DNA of 64,000 bases from an uncultured Lachnospiraceae bacterium (GTDB lineage: Bacteria; Bacillota; Clostridia; Lachnospirales; Lachnospiraceae): NCBI GenBank assembly GCA_910584915.1, contig CAJUDM010000007.1:104593-168592 (forward strand). Reading direction: 5' to 3'. The notes beneath the pieces were generated by a model, which made no database searches, was not told the DNA's origin, and saw only the letters and a program-made list of their open reading frames with translations. Below are positions 51,849 to 60,931 of this stretch, piece by piece. A program made the translations under genes and the position numbers. The first letter of the stretch is position 1, and each line of letters begins with the position of its first letter.

Positions 51849-52490
51849 TCACATCATATCCCATCTCATAAAAAACAACATAAATGCCGCCTCCAAAAGC
51901 CCCACCATCACGATCGCCGCCTTCCCGACCACACCGGGCTTTTTTATCCTGACGGGCACAAGAAAACCGATACCGAGAAGCAAGAGAAGCACCGGGAAAC
52001 AGATCACGCTCTTCATGATCCTGTGGTCGAACAGCAGATAACAGGCGGGCAGCAGTATCGCGACATTGGTCACGGGAATACCCAGATAGCTTTTCCTGCA
52101 CTCCGTCGTCAGACTCTGCCGCTCCTCCTCCAGCACATTAAAATACGCCAGCCTGATCAGCGCACATAAGACAAACAGCGCGGAAATGACCCCCACAAGC
52201 CCATTCTGCCCGGATATCATATAGACAAAGATTCCCGGCAGTACGCCGAAACTGATCAGATCGCTGAGGGAATCTATCTGAATCCCGAATCTCTTTTCCT
52301 CTCTGTCCCTCTCCTTTGTGGATGCCACCGCCCCGTCAAACATGTCACAGATCCCCGCAAACATCAGGGAAAGCACCGCATTCCAGTAATCGCCCTTTAT
52401 CGCCTGCAATATCCCGCAGAACGCAAACAGCATCCCGCAGTATGTCAGTATCACCGTATAATCATAATATCCAAGCAGTTTCTTTTTCAT
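51849..52490 (-). CDS. pssA: CDP-diacylglycerol-serine O-phosphatidyltransferase
   Basis: A 213-residue membrane enzyme of the CDP-alcohol phosphatidyltransferase family that makes phosphatidylserine. The motif region reads CDMFDGAVASTKERDREEKR then FGIQIDSLSD. The family pattern DGxxAR has Ser instead of Arg here; the other Asp and Gly residues are present. Six hydrophobic segments follow the expected layout. The start is preceded by GGAAG. Confidence 0.9.
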   Translation of the reverse strand: MKKKLLGYYDYTVILTYCGMLFAFCGILQAIKGDYWNAVLSLMFAGICDMFDGAVASTKERDREEKRFGIQIDSLSDLISFGVLPGIFVYMISGQNGLVGVISALFVLCALIRLAYFNVLEEERQSLTTECRKSYLGIPVTNVAILLPACYLLFDHRIMKSVICFPVLLLLLGIGFLVPVRIKKPGVVGKAAIVMVGLLEAAFMLFFMRWDMM

Positions 52491-52678
52491 CTTCCGTTTT
52501 CCTATTCCAGTTCCGAATTTGCCGGCACAGCGCCATTACCTGCAGAGAAATTTCCGACCGCCTTGCGCGCCCCAATTCTCCGGGTGCTGTACCGGCATAT
52601 ACCGTTTTCCAGTTCCACATCTGCCATCCCAAATCTGTATTCTATCATACCGAAACCATGCTGTAAACATTTTGTAAA

Positions 52679-52768
52679 ATCAAGCAGGGACGCGCCCTCT
52701 TCCCCTGCTCGCCGCGCGGTCCGTGCGCCGCCTTAGCGGTATACTTCCTCTGCACGGGCCTGCGCATT
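52679..52768 (-). repeat. Dispersed palindromic repeat, family 1 copy C
   Basis: Shares the 70-bp core with copies A (29059) and B (34507). It abuts the terminator of the histidine kinase gene, as copy B abuts the ftsZ terminator. Confidence 0.88.
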
Positions 52769-52803
52769 AAAAATGCCGATACCTTTACGTTACCAGCATT
52801 TTC
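52765..52803 (-). terminator. Terminator of the hybrid histidine kinase gene
   Basis: On the minus strand AAAATGCTGGTAAC and GTATCGGCATTTT form a 13-bp stem with two wobble pairs and one bulge, followed by TTAATG. Confidence 0.75.
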
Positions 52804-52875
52804 TTAATCATTTCTGACTATTTCTTTCAGCCATCCGGCTTCACTGTTGTCTCATCGATCTTCGCATCGTCTTTA

Positions 52876-55800
52876 TCACTTTACAAACTTCTGCAAGAGC
52901 GCGATAAATGTCCCCATCTCCAGCGGTTTTGCCAGATGTGCGTTCATACCGTTCTTTAAGGCGGCTTCCTTGTCCTCCTCCAACGCGTTGGCTGTCATGG
53001 CGATGATCGGCAGATTTTTCACATCCTCCCTGGGGAGTTTCCGGATCGCTCTGGTCGCCTCATATCCGTCCATGATCGGCATCTGCACATCCATCAGGAT
53101 CGCATCATAGTATCCTTCCTCCGCTTTTTCCACCATGGATACCGCATCCGTCCCATCCGGTGCCGTCTCCACCACAAATCCTGATTCCGTCAGGATCACC
53201 TCCGCGATCTCCCGGTTCAGTTCCACATCGTCCACCAGCAGGATCCGCCTGCCGCCAAAATCAGCCAACGTCCAGGGCGCAGCCTCCTGCTCTTTCTTTC
53301 CGACCAGATTGTTCACCGACAAAAGCGCGGACTTCAGGTCAGACATAAACAACGGCTTCGCGCAGAATGCAGTCACACCCGCCTCCCTCGCCTCATCCTC
53401 AATATCCGTCCAGTCGTAGGCGGTCAGGATGATGATCGGCGCATCACTCTTTATGGACTGTCTGATCCTTCTGGCAGTCTCTACACCGCTCAATTCCGGC
53501 ATCTGCCAGTCGATAATATAGGTGTGGTAGGGGTCTCCCTCCTCGCAGGCAAGCTTAGCGCGGTACGCCGCCTCCCTGCCGGACGTTGTCCACTCGGACC
53601 GCAGGCCAATCTGCTGCAGCATCTTGCTCACACTGTCGCAGGTATTTAAGTCGTCATCCACCACTAATGCCCTGAGTCCCTCCAGTTCTTTGATCTGCAC
53701 GCCGCTCTTTTCGATATCCTGCAGTTTCAGAGACAACTCAACCGTAAAAGTACTCCCTTTCCCCAGCTCGCTCTCCACACTGATCGTGCCGTTCATCATC
53801 TCCACGATATTCTTTGTGATCGCCATGCCAAGCCCGGTGCCCTGGATGCCGCTCTGAGTCGCCGTGACCTCCCGCTCAAAGGGATCAAAAACATGCTTCA
53901 CAAACTTCTGGGACATACCGATGCCATTATCTTTGATGATAAAACTGTAGTCCCCGTAACCATGGCGGAAGGTAGTCTTCTGGATAATGCGAAAAGTCAC
54001 CGTACCGCCTGCCGGCGTATATTTGACCGCGTTGCTCATCAGATTGATGAACACCTGGTTCAGTTTCAGTGGATCTGCGATCACATCCTCATTTTTCACT
54101 TCAAAAGTATCGATAAACAGTTCCAGCTGTTTTGCCTTCACCTGCGGCTGGATGATATTGACCAGATTGTGCATCAGTTCGGAGATATTGCATTCCTGTT
54201 CCTTGATCTGCACCTTACCGCTCTCTATCCGGCTCATGTCCAGGATATCATTGATCAGGCTCAACAGGTGGTTGCTGGAAGAAAGCACTTTCTGCAGGCA
54301 GTCCTGCACCTGATCCTTATTGTTGATATGACTGGCGGCGATCGTGGCAAAACCGATGATCGCGTTCATGGGGGTTCGGATATCATGCGACATATTGGAG
54401 AGGAAAGTGGTCTTCGCCTGGTTTGCGTGCTGAGCCTGCATCAGCGCGTCCTGCAGCGCCTGCGTCTGCTCTGACTGCTTCTGCACCTGTTCCGTAATAT
54501 CCTTGGATACGACCATGACCATGATATCGTCCGTATCGTAATCCCTGGTCATAATAAATGTCTGGCGTACACACATCCTCTCTCCGCCGGATACCTTCCC
54601 CCAAAAGTCAATGGCGATCTCTGCTTCTCCCTGCTCGAAATGTTTTTTCAGGTATTCCACATTTACCACTCTGCCGTACTCTTCCATCGATTCCCCTGCC
54701 ACAAAGGACTTCCACTTCTCAAAGCAGAGGGAGGCTCTGCAGGGCGCACTGAGTTCCACTTTCTCCAGCAGAGATATCTGCTCTCCTCCGGCATCGCGCA
54801 GAATATCGTTCTCGATCAGATCCTGTGTCAGATTAAATTCAAATGTACAGAAAGAATTGGAGGTGATGGCTATCCTGTACTGCCTCTCCTTCCGGTTCGC
54901 CTGTGACATTTCCCTCTGGATGCGCAGTTCTTTCTCCTTGACCTCCGTGATCACCTGGCGGATCAGCAGCACTTTGACCGCTCTGCCCTCTTTTCTCTCC
55001 AGGCAGATGATATTGATATGCTCCCACTCGGGATTTCCATCGCGCATGACATGGCACTCAAACCGCAGATCGTCCTGTCCGTCCAACGAGGCGATGATCG
55101 CGTCCCTGCTGACCGCCTCCGCAAATCCCTTCCGTTCCTCCTCTTCGATCATGCGGGCACAAAGTTTCTCCAGCAGATCCTGATACGCCCCGCTGACCGC
55201 CAGATCCGGCGTCTCCGGTTTTGTCCCCGCCAGATACTGATAAGTGTCCGCCCCCAGGTCGATCATCGAAAAACGGGAGAACAGGGTGTTGACGCCGCCG
55301 ATGATATAACCCATCTCCCTGTTCTCTTTCTCCAGTCCCTTTTTTTCCCGCCTCATCCGCAGGATCAGCACAAGGACATAGATGGCAAACAGTCCGATCA
55401 GCATCGCCTCCAACTGCACCCCCAACAGGTTTTCATCCTGGATCATACTCTGCGTCACAGTCTTCGGGAAAGCCTGCACCAGCACGAGATCGTTATCCGG
55501 AAGATAAGATACACAGATATTGTCTGTTCCGCTGTCGGAACTGCAGATAAACGCCCCTTCCCCGCCATTTTCAAACACGGAACGGACGCTTTTTGCTGTA
55601 CTTTCATCGATCACTCCATTTTCCTGCAGATTCTCTATCAAATCTCCCTTATAAGATATATTCCTTGAACTCGCCACGATATTTCCATCCGGCACGCACA
55701 AAAATACAGATGCAGGCTCCCCGAAATAAGTGACGGAAAGCATGTCCTGCAAATATTTCTCCGCCATATAAGTGCCGCGCAAAACCCCGATTACTTCGTC

Positions 55801-56268
55801 TTTACAGTAGACCGGCGCATAAAAACAGATCATCGTCTCATCAAAAAAGTGGGAGTCAAACATTACGATCGTGTCACTTTTCCCATCCATACCGTCAGCG
55901 ACAAAAGAACGCCACGATATATCCCTGGTCCTTCCGTCCGTTGCATGGTCGATGCTGTCCTTGTCCGTGAACATGACGGCGTCGAACAGAGAATTTGTCT
56001 CCACCTCCTCAAGCATCTCCCTGGTAACTTCAGGCTCATTCAGGCTCTTTCCCAGAAAATAAGCGTAGGTATCGATCCTGCTCAATGCATTGTTTAACGT
56101 CTCATTGATCTGCAGCGTCGTCTGCCTCGCTGAGTCCGCCGCGTATGTCTTATTCCGCTCCAGTATCCGCTGCCTGTTCTGCGCCGTGTACCATGTAAAG
56201 ATCAACGTACCCGCCGCCAGAATGAAAACAATATATATGAGCTCCCTCGAAAATCTCTTTTTATGCAT
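52876..56268 (-). CDS. Hybrid sensor histidine kinase with two receiver domains
   Basis: A protein of about 1130 residues. TM1 (about 10-30) and TM2 (near 290) bracket a Cache-like extracellular sensor. Cytoplasmic PAS-like domains follow (about 330-600), then HisKA with the H-box SNMSHDIRTPMNAIIGF (about 640), HATPase_c (NLMSNAVKYTP, KDNGIGMS, GTGLGMAIT), and two receiver domains (LVVDDDLNTC and LLVDDVELNREI) with phospho-acceptor Asp in IIDWQMP and LMDVQMPIMDGYEA. The ATG at 56268 has AAGGTGTGG upstream; two earlier ATGs are possible. No separate regulator gene or HPt domain is adjacent. Confidence 0.93.
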   Translation of the reverse strand: MHKKRFSRELIYIVFILAAGTLIFTWYTAQNRQRILERNKTYAADSARQTTLQINETLNNALSRIDTYAYFLGKSLNEPEVTREMLEEVETNSLFDAVMFTDKDSIDHATDGRTRDISWRSFVADGMDGKSDTIVMFDSHFFDETMICFYAPVYCKDEVIGVLRGTYMAEKYLQDMLSVTYFGEPASVFLCVPDGNIVASSRNISYKGDLIENLQENGVIDESTAKSVRSVFENGGEGAFICSSDSGTDNICVSYLPDNDLVLVQAFPKTVTQSMIQDENLLGVQLEAMLIGLFAIYVLVLILRMRREKKGLEKENREMGYIIGGVNTLFSRFSMIDLGADTYQYLAGTKPETPDLAVSGAYQDLLEKLCARMIEEEERKGFAEAVSRDAIIASLDGQDDLRFECHVMRDGNPEWEHINIICLERKEGRAVKVLLIRQVITEVKEKELRIQREMSQANRKERQYRIAITSNSFCTFEFNLTQDLIENDILRDAGGEQISLLEKVELSAPCRASLCFEKWKSFVAGESMEEYGRVVNVEYLKKHFEQGEAEIAIDFWGKVSGGERMCVRQTFIMTRDYDTDDIMVMVVSKDITEQVQKQSEQTQALQDALMQAQHANQAKTTFLSNMSHDIRTPMNAIIGFATIAASHINNKDQVQDCLQKVLSSSNHLLSLINDILDMSRIESGKVQIKEQECNISELMHNLVNIIQPQVKAKQLELFIDTFEVKNEDVIADPLKLNQVFINLMSNAVKYTPAGGTVTFRIIQKTTFRHGYGDYSFIIKDNGIGMSQKFVKHVFDPFEREVTATQSGIQGTGLGMAITKNIVEMMNGTISVESELGKGSTFTVELSLKLQDIEKSGVQIKELEGLRALVVDDDLNTCDSVSKMLQQIGLRSEWTTSGREAAYRAKLACEEGDPYHTYIIDWQMPELSGVETARRIRQSIKSDAPIIILTAYDWTDIEDEAREAGVTAFCAKPLFMSDLKSALLSVNNLVGKKEQEAAPWTLADFGGRRILLVDDVELNREIAEVILTESGFVVETAPDGTDAVSMVEKAEEGYYDAILMDVQMPIMDGYEATRAIRKLPREDVKNLPIIAMTANALEEDKEAALKNGMNAHLAKPLEMGTFIALLQKFVK

Positions 56269-56336
56269 ACCACACCTTACCATTTCTTTCCGGATCATCC
56301 GGCCCAGTTCTTTCTCTCTGTATATCTATCATATAC

Positions 56337-56434
56337 GGGGCTGTCGCAAAGCAGCAGATTCCTACAGTACACAGTGCCAATACTTTCAGTTATTGGATAC
56401 ATACTGCAGAATTACTGATTTTTGCGACAGCCCC
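56337..56434. mobile_element. MITE-like element with 14-bp terminal inverted repeats
   Basis: Perfect terminal repeats GGGGCTGTCGCAAA / TTTGCGACAGCCCC enclose about 70 bp that contain further nested palindromes (CCAATA/TATTGG; CTGCAGTA/TACTGTAG with one mismatch). No ORF is inside. Ends of the type GGGxCTGTCGCAA occur in several IS families. No target duplication is evident. Confidence 0.6.
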
Positions 56435-56475
56435 ATGTCTTCAGCAGCAGCTATGATGCCCTGTCCGCCGTATCT

Positions 56476-56958
56476 TTACTTCGAATACATCTGATCGAAC
56501 ACAGCCCAACAGGTGCCATCACAATAGCCGCTCTCATGGGCATAGCTGCAATAGTACGCATTATCATGGATATGGCGTCCTATCTCTGCGCATCCTTCCA
56601 CCGCGCATACCGGATAGCACGTATCCGCTGACGCTGCCTGCCCGTGATGATGCCTGCCGCACCCATGTCCCGAATATGTCTGGTCGAACACAGCCCAACA
56701 GGTGCCATCGCAATAGCCGCTCTCATGGGCATAGCTGCAATAGTACGCATTATCATGGATATGGCGTCCTATTTCTGCACATCCTTCCACTGTGCACACC
56801 GGATAACACGTATCGGCTGCCGCAGTCTGTGTTGTCTGTACTGCCTGCCTGTGATGACCGTGATGTCCACGCCCGTGATGAGCCGAAACCGGCATAACGA
56901 AGAGAACTGATACCATTGCAACAGTCATTGCAGCAGCCACCAGTTTTCCAAAACGCAT
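56476..56958 (-). CDS. Secreted Cys/His-rich protein of two tandem repeats
   Basis: A 160-residue exported protein. Residues 1-26 are a signal peptide (cleavage after PVSA). A His/Gly-rich stretch (HHGRGHHGHHR) follows. Two units with a 63-residue period each contain TCYPVC, VEGCAEIGRHIHDNAYYCSY and GYCDGTCWAVFDQ, with six Cys and two or three His per unit. The pattern suggests metal binding or disulfide-linked modules. The repeats are nearly identical in DNA. It ends 42 nt upstream of the MITE-like element. I do not recognise a named family. Confidence 0.88.
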   Translation of the reverse strand: MRFGKLVAAAMTVAMVSVLFVMPVSAHHGRGHHGHHRQAVQTTQTAAADTCYPVCTVEGCAEIGRHIHDNAYYCSYAHESGYCDGTCWAVFDQTYSGHGCGRHHHGQAASADTCYPVCAVEGCAEIGRHIHDNAYYCSYAHESGYCDGTCWAVFDQMYSK

Positions 56959-57293
56959 GGCAATTACCTCCCTTCTTCCATTATCATTGTAAAATCAATA
57001 ATACATATTGATATCTACTATCATATCAAAAAAAATCCCTGCTATCAACGAAAAAAATGCCGCGGCAGGGCGGAACTCACAAAACGTCCCTCCCAAATTG
57101 CAAAGACGCTTATTCTTTCGACACTATGCTGAAAAAGAACATTAAAATACATGTAAAATCTGTAAGTTGACATTTGCCTTTTCCATCCACATCTGATAGA
57201 ATCAGTCTGAATATGCAGAAAAAATCATTTTCCGCATATAATGACTACGAAACCTGACACTCACTATAACGCACCATACAGGAGACTCAATCT
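56959..57293. other. Divergent intergenic region before the ParB-like/BMP gene
   Basis: 335 bp without a gene between divergent transcription units. It has a good -35-like TTGACA at 57167-57172 on the plus strand, but no convincing -10 at 17 bp. A short TGCCGCGGCA palindrome lies near 57059. Confidence 0.45.
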
Positions 57294-59231
57294 ATGGCAA
57301 TCAACGACTATACCGCGGCTCTCAAAAAGGGAAAACGAAACTACCAGACGGCTCTCGCCAAAGGAGCGTATCCCTATCTGCCCGCGCTGGACGATATTTT
57401 GTCCTACACCGAAGTGACAGCTTCCGTCAACCTGGGGCTGATGGATATCCCTCTGTCCAGGATCGTAGGTACGAAAACGGCTGGCAGGACCAACGCTTTC
57501 GCCGGTAATTTTATGCCTCTTCTGCCGGAGAAATCCGAATTCGCGGCAAAATGGGCATCCCTCTATAACCACCAGGTGGACGACGGCATCAGAGATCCGA
57601 TCGTCGCCTTTGAATTTATGCACCGGTTTTATGTGCAGGAGGGAAACAAGCGCGTCAGCGTTATGAAATTCCTGGACGCCTACAGCATCCCCGGCACCGT
57701 GACCCGGATCATTCCGAAAAAGACCGACGATAAAGAAAACAGGCTGTACTATGAATTCATGGACTTTTATGAGGTATCACAGTCCTACGACGTCTGGTTT
57801 GGCAGAGAGGGCAGCTATAAGAAGCTGATCAAACTGATGGGCAAAACCCCGGGGGATGCCTGGACAGCGGAGGAACGCACCGCCTTCCACGCCGCCTGCC
57901 TGAAATTCGGGAAGGCATACCAGGGAGCCTACGGCGAAAAATTGAGGCTCTCCGCCTCCGACGCACTTTTGATCTACACGGAGTTATACGGCTATGACAA
58001 GCTCAGGGAGGAGAGCCAGATCCAGCTTAAGGAAACGCTCACAAAGATCCAGAAGGAGCTCCAGCTTGCCGAGAAGGGCAGCCAGGTCACACTGGTAAAA
58101 GATCCGGAGCCCGCAAAGCCATCGCTGCTCGGAAAGATCCTGCCCACCAACCCCACGCCGGAGAGCCTCAAAATCGCTTTTCTCTACCGAAAGAGCCCTG
58201 AAACCTCAAGCTGGGCGTACGCCCACGAGCTGGGGCGGCTCCACCTGGAACAGGCGTTTGGCGGAAAGCTGAAAACCATCGCCATCGAGCAGGTCAACAC
58301 CGACGATCAGATGAAGGATGCCGTGGATAACGCTATCGTCGCGGGCTGCAACCTGATCTTTGCCACTGCCGTCCAGATGGTGAATCAGTGCGTGCGCTCC
58401 GCCATCCAGTATCCGAAAGTAAAGTTTTTTAACTGTTCCATCAAAATGCCCTACTCCTCCGTGCACACTTACTACGCCCGGATGTACGAGGCAAAATTTT
58501 TGATCGGCGCCATCGCCGCCGCCGTCTCCCACACGGATAAGCTGGGCTATGTGGCGGACTATCCGATCTACGGCGCCATCGCCAACATCAACGCTTTCGC
58601 GCTGGGCGCCCGGATGATCAACCCCTATGTGAAGGTGTATCTGGACTGGTCGAGGTTAAAGGAACAGGACGGCAAAAAACGTCTGCCGCAGGATGGGCTT
58701 CTCTTCGTGTCGGACGACGATATGATCACGCCAAATAATCCCACCCGGGAGTATGGATTATATCTGAGAAATGAGGATGGGGTCCTGGAAAATCTTGCCA
58801 CCCCGATCTGGCACTGGGGAAAATTTTACGAACGGATCGTCAGAAATATCTGCAACGGCAGCAGTGAAGCCGGCGGATCCAAAAAAGAGACCGCCATCAA
58901 CTACTGGTGGGGCATGTCAGCGGATGTGATCGATGTGATCTGTTCAAAGAAGATGCCCCACGGCACCCACAGGCTTGTAAATTTCCTGAAAAACTCCATC
59001 TGCGCGGGAAGCTTTAAACCCTTCGACGGGCTGATCTACTCCCAGGACGGCATCATACGCTGTAAGGAAGGGGAATCCCTGCAGCCGGAAGATATCATCA
59101 CCATGGACTGGCTGGCGGAAAACGTGATCGGAGAAATCCCCGGATTTGAAGAACTGACAGAGGAGGCGCAGATGCTCACAGGGCTCCAGGGCGTCTACAA
59201 AGATGAAGAAAACGAAAAAAGCGGAAATTAA
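57294..59231 (+). CDS. Cytosolic ParB-like/sulfiredoxin domain fused to a BMP (Med-type) binding domain
   Basis: A 645-residue protein without signal peptide. Residues about 51-125 look like a ParB/sulfiredoxin-type domain (DIPLSRIVGT ... RFYVQEGNKRVSVMKF, the EGNKR loop matching the ParB phosphate-binding motif). A helical linker follows (EETLTKIQKELQLAEKGSQ-like). Residues about 290-560 are a BMP-family periplasmic-binding fold (LKIAFLYRKSPETSSWAYAH, GCNLIFATAVQMVNQCVRSA, LGYVADYPIYGAIANINAFA). BMP domains normally sit on secreted lipoproteins and bind nucleosides; here it must sense a ligand in the cytosol. GGAGACTC precedes the ATG. It overlaps the next gene by 29 nt. Confidence 0.82.
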   Translation: MAINDYTAALKKGKRNYQTALAKGAYPYLPALDDILSYTEVTASVNLGLMDIPLSRIVGTKTAGRTNAFAGNFMPLLPEKSEFAAKWASLYNHQVDDGIRDPIVAFEFMHRFYVQEGNKRVSVMKFLDAYSIPGTVTRIIPKKTDDKENRLYYEFMDFYEVSQSYDVWFGREGSYKKLIKLMGKTPGDAWTAEERTAFHAACLKFGKAYQGAYGEKLRLSASDALLIYTELYGYDKLREESQIQLKETLTKIQKELQLAEKGSQVTLVKDPEPAKPSLLGKILPTNPTPESLKIAFLYRKSPETSSWAYAHELGRLHLEQAFGGKLKTIAIEQVNTDDQMKDAVDNAIVAGCNLIFATAVQMVNQCVRSAIQYPKVKFFNCSIKMPYSSVHTYYARMYEAKFLIGAIAAAVSHTDKLGYVADYPIYGAIANINAFALGARMINPYVKVYLDWSRLKEQDGKKRLPQDGLLFVSDDDMITPNNPTREYGLYLRNEDGVLENLATPIWHWGKFYERIVRNICNGSSEAGGSKKETAINYWWGMSADVIDVICSKKMPHGTHRLVNFLKNSICAGSFKPFDGLIYSQDGIIRCKEGESLQPEDIITMDWLAENVIGEIPGFEELTEEAQMLTGLQGVYKDEENEKSGN

Positions 59232-59850
59232 ACCGGAAAAAGATAAACTGAATATTATGATATTCGCGGATCACAAGTCCAGGCTGCTCTACGACTATTA
59301 TGACCCCGAGCGCATGAAAGATATCGACCTCATTATCTCCTGCGGCGACCTGCCGCAGGAGTATCTGAGTTTTTTTGTGACGCTCTGCAACGTGCCCCTG
59401 CTCTATGTAAAAGGGAACCACGACAAAACATACAGCGAAAAGCCGCCGGAAGGCTGCATCTGCATCGAGGACGACATCTTTGTCTACAAAGGCGTCCGCA
59501 TTTTAGGGCTCGGCGGTTCCATGCAGTATATTCCGGGCGCCGAAAACCAGTATACCGAATGGCAGATGAGCCGGCGGATACGCAGGCTCTCCTTCAAACT
59601 GTGGCGGCATGGGGGCTTTGACATCCTTGTCACACACGCTCCCGCCTCCGGGTTCAACGACCTTCCCGACCTCCCCCACCAGGGCTTTACCGCCTTCCGC
59701 GCGCTGCTGGAAAAATATGAGCCGAAATTTTTCTTCCACGGCCATGTCCACGCCAACTACGACCGGAATTTCAAGCGCAAAGACACCTACGGAAAGACCA
59801 TGGTGATCAACGCCTATGAGTTTTATGTGGTGGAGTATCCACTTAAGTAA
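59203..59850 (+). CDS. Calcineurin-like metallophosphoesterase
   Basis: A 215-residue phosphoesterase. Metal motifs: SCGDLP (GD), KGNHDK (GNHD), VTHAPASG (H) and FHGHVHAN (GHxH). The first motif, normally DxH, reads IFADHKSRLLYD, so the classic His is displaced, as in a subfamily of Clostridial proteins. The ATG lies inside the upstream gene (29-nt overlap), so translation is coupled to the ParB-like/BMP protein. Substrate unknown; a nucleotide is possible given the partner (inference). Confidence 0.88.
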   Translation: MKKTKKAEIKPEKDKLNIMIFADHKSRLLYDYYDPERMKDIDLIISCGDLPQEYLSFFVTLCNVPLLYVKGNHDKTYSEKPPEGCICIEDDIFVYKGVRILGLGGSMQYIPGAENQYTEWQMSRRIRRLSFKLWRHGGFDILVTHAPASGFNDLPDLPHQGFTAFRALLEKYEPKFFFHGHVHANYDRNFKRKDTYGKTMVINAYEFYVVEYPLK

Positions 59851-59910
59851 CCGGGGCTAAAATCTCACCGTGATTTGATTTATCCGAAATATTTCTGCCC
59901 GATGCACAAA

Positions 59911-60927
59911 TCACTCTCCACAGATGGTAATCACACCGCTCGCAATCGATTCCGGCTCCACCGTTATTTTAACCAGCTCGCTGCCCAGGCGTATATTTAC
60001 CGGTATCTCCTCCGCGCCTGTGTTTAAAAGTATCACCGCTATCCCGCCATCCGGGTTCAAAAAGGCTGTCGCCTCCAGTTTCTCCGAATAGCCTGTCACG
60101 CCGATCCGCACAGCTCCCGCCTTAATAAAATGCGTGAAATGCCACAGATAATCCGCCAGATTTTTTCTCATCAGTTCTTTTCTCTCCCTGTGGAACATAA
60201 AAGGAGCGTCGCAGAAATTCCCCGCATGGTTCGGTCCGCCGATCTCATCCAGCACTACATTCCAGTCATAAAATCCCGTCATCCCGTGGTTTAAGTTTCC
60301 GACCATGTCGTGCGCGTATTTGCGGGCATTTTTCAGATGGTCCGCCGCACAGAATTTGCGATATTCGATGCACGCCTCCGACAGGATCAGCTTTTTATCC
60401 GGAAATTTTTCATGGATCATGGAGAGCGCATCAAAATGGTCTCCGCTGGGAGATACCGGTGTTTCTCCGCCTGAAGGGGCGATATCGTGTCCGTACATCC
60501 TGGCATCCGCCAACTGATCTTTTCCGGTGAATTTGCTGTACTCCACGCACCCCTCGGAAAACAGCAGTTTTTTGTCTGGGAACCGCTCATGCGCCAGCAT
60601 CAGCGCTTCAAAGTGGTCTCCGGAATACCAGTGGAAAGCGATGCCCGTGACCATCTGATCCGTGTCATCGTCTATGGTCTGCAGGGCTCTCTCCAGAAGC
60701 CTTTCCTTGTTGTGGTCCCAGATGAATATCTCCAGATCAGCAAGCCCGTGCGCCCTCAGGGCAGGATACAGGAAATCTCTCCGAAACGCCTTCTCCTCCT
60801 TTGCGGTGTAGACGCAGGAATCCCAAATCTGCACGGCGGCGGGCTCGTTCTGGATGCTGATCCGCTTCACCGCCACACCTCTCTCACGATACCCCTCCAC
60901 AAACCGGCAGATATATTCCGCCCACAT
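59911..60927 (-). pseudogene. GH30 glycosidase remnant, 5'-truncated and internally chimeric
   Basis: The frame encodes the C-terminal two thirds of a GH30 (glucosylceramidase/xylanase-type) enzyme: VKRISIQNEPAAVQIWDS with the acid/base Glu. The nucleophile region is present twice, as LLFSEGCVEYSKF and LILSEACIEYRKF, after two diverged copies of a GDHFEAL...FPDKK block. The N-terminal barrel strands are missing; upstream is the 5' end of a dehydrogenase gene in another frame. The C-terminal beta domain is complete. A joined product of two paralogues by recombination is the simplest reading. It has no ribosome site at 60927. Confidence 0.8.
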
Positions 60928-60931
60928 GCCT

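Noticed and set aside
56337..56434. Terminator of the Cys-rich gene
   Set aside because: The arms are strong, but the 70-nt interior and lack of a U-run fit an inserted element better than a terminator.
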